DNA of 64,000 bases, taken from Sinohyriopsis cumingii (Eukaryota > Mollusca > Bivalvia > Unionida > Unionidae). The position numbers and the translations under genes were made by a program. The notes below the pieces were generated by a model. The model did not search any database, was not told the DNA's origin, and saw nothing but the letters and a program-made list of their open reading frames with translations. Positions within the stretch are counted from its first letter, which is position 1. Each line of letters starts with the position of its first letter. The stretch is from assembly GCA_028554795.2 (NCBI GenBank), contig CM068828.1, positions 8,999,314 through 9,063,313 of the forward strand, read 5' to 3'. Of this stretch, positions 58,928 to 64,000 are shown in pieces.

Positions 58928-59161
58928 ATGTTGTATTATATAATGTTCCAACACGCGAGAGTTTTTGTACACAACAAAGAGGTACTCGAAAGTGCCGTCA
59001 TAACAATCTTGAAACTTCCCCACACAGAAAAGCTTAGTGTTAATATACTTATCGATGATTATGGCGATGAGAAATTTTTGTTAACGCAGGAACAATTAAA
59101 TGAACTTCAGCGAGAAAATACTATTACAGATGTATGTGACAGAGATAAAATTCTGAATTAG
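58928..59161 (+). CDS. unidentified small frame
   Basis: 77 codons, open, mixed composition with VFVHNKEVLESAVITILKLP and a charged C-terminus. It overlaps in another frame with 58852-59037. Last + strand gene-like unit before the strand switch. Confidence 0.3.
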   Translation: MLYYIMFQHARVFVHNKEVLESAVITILKLPHTEKLSVNILIDDYGDEKFLLTQEQLNELQRENTITDVCDRDKILN

Positions 59162-59419
59162 GCACATTCTTGCCTTAAACGGTCCAAGTTGCATGAAATA
59201 TTTTATGGGTTAAATTAAAACTACCCAATTTTCCGACCAAAAAATACTATATAAACACTGCCAACAATACGATGTGTTACAACTTTAAATTTCACTTTCA
59301 CAGTTCTCACCTTGTTTAGCTGTTACAACTTTCACTTTCACAATCGTTACCAGTGACAGTGTCAAGGAAACTCACGTTCACTTTGTTTACAATCACTTTA
59401 ACTCTCGCGCATAATCTTT

Positions 59420-59722
59420 TTCACAGTCTTTTTTGCTTCATATTAGCGATACAATTCTGATCTAATTTATCAATCGCGTGTGCGAGTGAAACGAATTGTT
59501 CAACTTGTGTGTCATCGACGCAAGCTAACGACTGTGTCATTGACTGTTGGAGCAATTTTATAAACCTCTATTCGGCTGGTAATGTATATCTACCTTCGGA
59601 TCTTTCTTTCTGTAGTGATTCAAAATCACAAATGGCTTTTTCACTATCAAGTTGATCACAAATTTGCATACGTTCATCATGTAATTTTTCAATCGCAGAA
59701 ATAATAGCATTAATATTTTCAC
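59420..59722 (-). pseudogene. unidentified minus-strand helical protein remnant
   Basis: Minus-strand reading gives about 50 codons (ENINAIISAIEKLHDERMQI, LDSEKAICDFESLQKERSEG), a stop, and about 45 more codons in the same frame (LLQQSMTQSLACVDDTQVEQ, LAHAIDKLDQNC). Coiled-coil composition. Convergent with the + strand cassette. Confidence 0.35.
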
Positions 59723-59754
59723 AATAAATATATATTTAAATAAAAATGTTACAG

Positions 59755-60120
59755 GTGCATATTTAACTATTTATACATATTTACAGTGTATATAATCTTA
59801 AGGACGAAAAATGCACATATCATTTACAGCATTATATACATACTTAACTATAACAGTATATGCAATTTTACGTCCAACAGGCATCTGTATTGATCAGTGC
59901 TAATTTAAGCGTACACAACCCCCAGTGAAATACTAGATTGCTAAACGACATTCTAGCAGGTCCAGAGGGCGATCCGAGCGACCCTGTCTAGTTAGGCAAT
60001 TAGCACAGATCGATTACAAAACATCACGTTGGATTTCAAACTAAGGATGGCATAGACACATATTTACAGTATATACAACTATTTATAGTATATACATGGC
60101 ACAAACATTCCCTAATTGCG
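59755..60120. other. AT-rich spacer with short repeats
   Basis: Multiple TATTTACAGTGTATATA / ATTTATAGTATATACA-like repeats flank a short G/C-richer patch (59920-60010). No coding potential seen. Confidence 0.45.
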
Positions 60121-60155
60121 GGAAATGTTTTACACCTCCACCTTGACACAGTGAT

Positions 60156-60270
60156 AAAGTTCTCATTGGCCAATCTTTGTCAGAACAGTGTCACTGCTTT
60201 ATGAGGCTCACTAACAGCACTAAAGTTCTCATTGGCCAATCCTTATCAGAACAGTTCCGCTGTTTCATAA
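60156..60270. promoter_or_regulatory. duplicated CCAAT-box block
   Basis: A 66-bp direct repeat with AAGTTCTCATTGGCCAATC at 60157 and 60223. ATTGGCCAAT (60165-60174 and 60231-60240) is a perfect palindrome combining two inverted CCAAT boxes. It lies in the non-coding part of the element and is a candidate promoter/enhancer, with direction unknown. Confidence 0.35.
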
Positions 60271-60711
60271 AGTTTATTTTCATTTTTACTTTTTTGCTAG
60301 ATTTTTTACTTATTTCTGTATTTACATATACATGGACATATACACACACCTCCACCAGGGTCCTTCTCTACGTTCAACAGATTTCTGCACACCCACCCCA
60401 TATTCAACCCCCGAGTACAAAAAAGCACCCATCAAGTGGCGACATGGTGGGAAGGTGTACATGATCTGTTGCATATCGAGCGTTGGGTGGACCCCCTTAT
60501 TGTAATAAGGTGTTTGATGCCTGGAAATACAAAAGTAGCTCACTCAACAGGCGTGGCTTATTTGCTGTTTTTCTCTTTTCTTAACTATTATCTCTGACAA
60601 AGTCGGTGGAAGGCAAGAAACCTGACCAAGTTAGAAAAATAAAGATTTTTTTTTAATAAGACACTTCCCCCCCCCCCCCATAAATTCGTGGAAGTAATTG
60701 TAAAACACAAT

Positions 60712-61184
60712 ATCTACCTTCCTGAAAGAGTTATTTTCCCCTGATTATATCAGGGACTTTGTCAATGAAGAAGTCATTGGACGTTGAATTTGTCTGTCTT
60801 ACAATGGAGTTATACTATACCTATGTTTGTATTTCTTTCTGTATATATTATCTACGACATGTTGTAGATAAAGTTTTAAAAAAATATCATTTATAAGTGA
60901 ATGCTATTGTCAAATACAAACGAGGTTACTCTTGAATGTCTCTACGTATCCTTGACAGAATTATTCCCCCTGATTATATCAGGACTTTTGTCGATGACGA
61001 AGTAATTGGATGTTGAAATTCAACCATATTTTTTGTATTCAGCATATCCAGAATACTATTTTCTTGTTCAGTATTTTCTTATTATATTTCAAGAGTGGCA
61101 GTGTATTTAAATATTATTCGCTGTTAGTATTTCTTTGAAACTGCTGATTTGTATATTTTATCTGCGACACGTTGTACCGAAAGA
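60712..61184. repeat. duplicated module with two palindromes
   Basis: 60712-60876 and 60943-61184 are diverged direct repeats. Both contain CCTGAT-TAT-ATCAGG followed by ACTTTTGTCRATGA-GAAGTMATTGGA. Further on both contain a TATCTRCGACAYGTTGTA element, which in copy 1 is the near-perfect palindrome TATCTACGACATGTTGTAGA. Copy 2 also holds a 26-codon frame from an ATG at about 60936, ending just after the first palindrome. It lies 5' of the strand switch. Confidence 0.55.
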
Positions 61185-61226
61185 ACGTGAGTATTTACCA
61201 GCTGCATTTATCGAAGGAAATTCTAT

Positions 61227-61930
61227 TTATTGCCATGTCTCTGCATTCATAGATATTACTGATCTCGCATGTTTACTATATTTTCCAGTACCTACAAATG
61301 TACAATTCTGACTTCGTGTGATAACCTCCAAATTACTCAAATAATTATCGATTTTACAGCCGTTAATATGATCAATCACAAAACCATCTTCGATCAATCC
61401 GTGAAAACATTCATAAATAAATTTATGACACAGATATCTTTTCCCCAACATTAAATCTACGATAACCAGCATTATCAACAGAACCAACCGGTTTCTTTAG
61501 TCTACAATTTCTGATGATATCTTCACGAGATGCCTCATGATTTTTAATGATAGGATGTGTCAAAAAATTATTGCTCCATTTATAAAGTACATATTATTTG
61601 TCTAAATTAATATTTTATTACTAGAAAAAATGTGGGACGTTGGCATGAAAATCTAGCGAGATAATCTTATACCGGAAACGATGTTGCCGGCGTTATTTTT
61701 TTTTTCTCATAATACAATTTGAAAGCTCTATATTTTCTACCTCAACAGTCTAAACACAACTGCGATTTTTCCCGGACTCCCTTGTTACATTTCAAACACG
61801 GGTTTTGCACTCTCTCGTTGCACGCTTTGTAGGTGAGGTGATATCCACAGAATTGATGTACACTGGCCCGATTACAAGGAATTGTAGAGCCAATCATCAA
61901 CCACTTGCAGTTATTCTTTCCTTGCATCAT
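61227..61930 (-). pseudogene. HNH endonuclease-like protein with N-terminal zinc-binding region
   Basis: Minus-strand gene of about 235 codons with a TGA after LCLDC (61742) and a shift near 61445. The N-terminus has paired Cys/His (CKWLM, CNRA, HQFCGYHLTY, CLKCNKGVREKSQLCLDC), a zinc-binding pattern. Then come DIIRNCRLKKPVGSVDNAGY and the HNH core CHKFIYECFHGLIEDG and VIDHINGCKIDNYLSNLEVI. Here DHI-G--DN--NL is the diagnostic HNH_3 signature. Similar proteins occur in Polinton-like elements and large DNA viruses. It could help integration or DNA processing; that is inference. Confidence 0.6.
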
Positions 61931-61983
61931 TTTATATCATATGTGAAAGTTTAATTTAAATATATATTTGCCTTAATTATAAC

Positions 61984-62818
61984 ATGGAAGAATTAACAAA
62001 TATATCTGCAATCAAGCCTTCTCGAGCTAGATTCGATCTTGACAGAATATCCCCTGACTTGCTGGAGGATACCAATATCCTAGCTCAGCCTAAGCCATTC
62101 ACCTTTTTTATTCAAGCTATGATTTATTCGACACATAGACTCTACTCAATAATTTCCGTGAAGCCAAGAAAGGGTTTCGCAATGATGGCGCAGGCATGTG
62201 TGGTCAACGTTTAGAATCATGCGCGACGTTGATGCTACAATGAACGACCAGCGACGATTATTAATTTTCTCGACAAACAAAGATCGGAATTTATTGTTGA
62301 TGTCCAACACAGTTGTGTGGAATACTAAATATGATTATAAGGATATTATCTCTGTTGATATGGTTGCATGTTATCCTGAAAGGTTTCTTGGAATGGAGGG
62401 TGTTTGTGTTCTGAATGTTATGCGATTTGGACCTCCAACACACAAGATGACCAGATTTGCGATTAATGGACATTTATCAGATTTTGATTTAACTGGATTT
62501 GCATGTATTGAATCGTTTTAGCTCACGGGAAACCTCCATCCGATTGTTTATGTTTGGTTTGGTCATTTTTCAAAAAAATGTTGGGCTCCAACAGTGCTAT
62601 TATGATATATGCTTGATGCAGGAATTTTAGCGTTGTTGGTTGTAAGTAAAGTAATAATATCGTATCGTCCACCAAAACAAGTTTGGCTGCCTGTTATTGA
62701 AAGAACTATTCTTGCCAAAATCTTTGAGCATAATCCCGATGAAATTGAGTTTGACAGGAAACTTACAAAAGATCTCGGCAGAAAAATAATTGGAAAATTT
62801 ACTCAGGGTGGTTCATAA
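61984..62818 (+). pseudogene. unidentified + strand gene remnants
   Basis: 61984-62214 and 62198-62521 join by one shift near 62200 (ISAIKPSRARFDLDRISPDL, then RRLLIFSTNKDRNLLLMSNT and FGPPTHKMTRFAINGHLSDF). After the stop at 62519 the sequence goes on through a second stop to 62609-62818 (LALLVVSKVIISYRPPKQVW, DRKLTKDLGRKIIGKFTQGG). No known domain was recognised. Conserved-looking but unassigned element genes. Confidence 0.4.
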
Positions 62819-63059
62819 ACAACACTGTTGTCGACTAATTATCGACGATGCCGAACTCAATTTTATAATTGCTGATACAACAGAGAAAGCACATAGATAA
62901 GCCGGAATAATGCTTACTTTCCGGATGGAACTAAACTTGGAACAATTGTGAGCTATAGTGATGGTGACTCACCAGTTTACTCATTTATGATTTTCGATGT
63001 TAGCGTATGTTTCGATAAATTTATTATCCATGATAAACAGACTTCCTGATACTGTGGGG

Positions 63060-63840
63060 CGAATGGAGAATAAAACGAGAAAAGATACTTATTCTGAATC
63101 TGACAACGTTAACTCTAAGGATATATAAAACAAGATTAATAAAATATCATTATTTTCATCAGCACCATTGGCATATGATCCAGTAGCTGGATTTAAAATT
63201 TTATCTTAACGGGTGTGGTGGTTCTAGTGAAACAACATGTGAAGCAGTTAAGCATCATCCAGCACTACCAAATTCTATCAGAGCAATTATCATAGGTCCA
63301 TCTGGGTCTGGTAGGACGAAATTGTTGCTTAAACTGATAATGAGATTGTACAAGTGAGATAAGTTGTATTTAGTAGCACCATCTGTAGATAATCAGCGAT
63401 GCTATAACGTGCCTAATGATTTTAATAAAAATGCATAGTTGTTGGATGAGGATGGTAATGATAGCATTGACTTTATTACCGATACTGATGAAGATCCATC
63501 TGTGGATGATCTCAATGGATGTACTAATCATCTCGTAGATTACGATGATGTGATGCTGGACAAACAATCAAATCCAGCTTGGATACTTTCTCGAGGCAGA
63601 CACAAAACACAGACATGGTTTATGTTACTCTGCGATATACACAAATGCCTAAAGTGATCACAGATAACTGCAATCTTTTGATTATCTTATGGAATCGATA
63701 CACATAGTCTGCGAAACATTCATCAGACTTGTTGTTCAGGGGACATGAATATGACTAAATTCAGAAATGTATTCATGCGTGCTTAAACAATTCATCATGG
63801 ATTTATCACAATAAATTTACATGATCCTCGGTCGCATATA
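63060..63840 (+). pseudogene. A32-type (HerA/FtsK) packaging ATPase, broken
   Basis: The P-loop IIIGPSGSGRTKLLLKLIMR lies at about 63286-63345, with the invariant Walker Lys replaced by Arg (AGG). A stop follows at 63358, and further stops and shifts occur before the open part 63439-63657. That part has DYDDVMLDKQ (Walker B region) and ILSRGRHKTQTWFML, matching 'FDDVM--KQ ... GRHK' of Polinton genome-packaging ATPases. C-terminal sequence near 63740-63840 (GDMNMTKFRNVFMRA) fits too. It would have pumped the genome into capsids. Confidence 0.65.
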
Positions 63841-63856
63841 TCATGTAGGCCTCGTC

Positions 63857-64000
63857 ACTTTTTTTTACACCCTTGACTCTGTCAGGTCACACACATGGTT
63901 ACGACCCAGGTAAATATATTTGATGTACACAAAAATAACCCAGTTATAGGTGTCAGTGACACATATTTTTTCACCTGTCATAGGAAGGCTTTATTGCACA
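63857..64000 (-). repeat. right terminal inverted repeat (cut by window edge)
   Basis: Its reverse complement matches 51597-51742, and the match still holds at the last bases of the window (TGCACA versus TGCGCG). The repeat therefore continues beyond 64000. The inner edge is TTTTTTACACCCTTGACTCT. Confidence 0.8.

Larger units (their letters stand above)
51517..64000 (+). mobile_element. decayed Polinton-like (Maverick/adintovirus-type) element
   Basis: About 12.5 kb bounded by matching inverted repeats, the right one cut by the window edge. It contains, mostly on the + strand, remnants of virion genes (capsid, pVI-like, PX-like, adenain-like protease, fibre-like) and an A32-type packaging ATPase, plus a minus-strand HNH protein. 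Gene content and terminal repeats point to the Polinton/adintovirus group of integrated virus-like elements. Protein-primed polymerase B and retrovirus-type integrase were not recognised. Nearly every gene has in-frame stops or shifts, so this copy is inactive. A SINE-A is nested in it. Confidence 0.75.

Overview
The window looks like animal nuclear DNA, most likely from a mollusc. This is an inference from intron-split C-type lectin genes, very dense tRNA-headed SINEs, minisatellites and microsatellites, and remnants of LINE, DIRS, mariner and Polinton-like elements. There are no bacterial operons and no rRNA or true tRNA gene. The species cannot be fixed from the sequence alone.

Left two thirds (1 to about 41.6 kb): two paralogous three-exon C-type lectin-like genes lie in tandem on the + strand. 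Gene 1 has exons at 3493-3637, 8321-8512 and 10744-10973. Gene 2 has exons at 24399-24639, 33254-33445 and 41160-41407. All introns are phase 1. Each gene encodes a signal-peptide/neck exon, an N-terminal half CTLD and a C-terminal half CTLD, so both should be small secreted lectin-like proteins. Introns and spacers are filled with two SINE families (called here SINE-A, with a GGCGTTAAACCC-ACAAC tail, and SINE-B, with an ATCCAAATCACACA tail), with tandem arrays, and with decayed transposons: a LINE 3' end at 26.9-27.7 kb, mariner at 32.3-32.7 kb, a DIRS-like RT/RNase H at 37.6-38.4 kb, and LTR-like pieces.

Middle (41.6-51.5 kb): no gene was recognised. It holds a 195-bp satellite with near-identical copies, several SINEs with readable target-site duplications, a (CA)(TA) microsatellite, a 2.4-kb array of a 32-bp unit, and an LTR-like promoter/poly(A) module.

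Right end (about 51.5-64.0 kb): a decayed virus-like DNA transposon of the Polinton/Maverick/adintovirus type, bounded by inverted repeats that can be matched between 51.6 kb and the window edge. Its + strand carries remnants of a structural cassette: a coiled-coil/DUF8207-like protein, a pVI-like amphipathic protein, a double-jelly-roll-type capsid protein, a PX-like small protein, an adenain-like protease, a fibre-like protein, a membrane protein and further unknown proteins. Beyond these lie a minus-strand HNH protein and a + strand A32-type packaging ATPase. Most genes carry stops and frameshifts, and key catalytic residues are changed (protease His, Walker A Lys). No protein-primed DNA polymerase B or integrase was recognised. 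A SINE-A copy with a 12-bp target duplication is nested in it, exactly at a stop codon. This is the most interesting object in the window.
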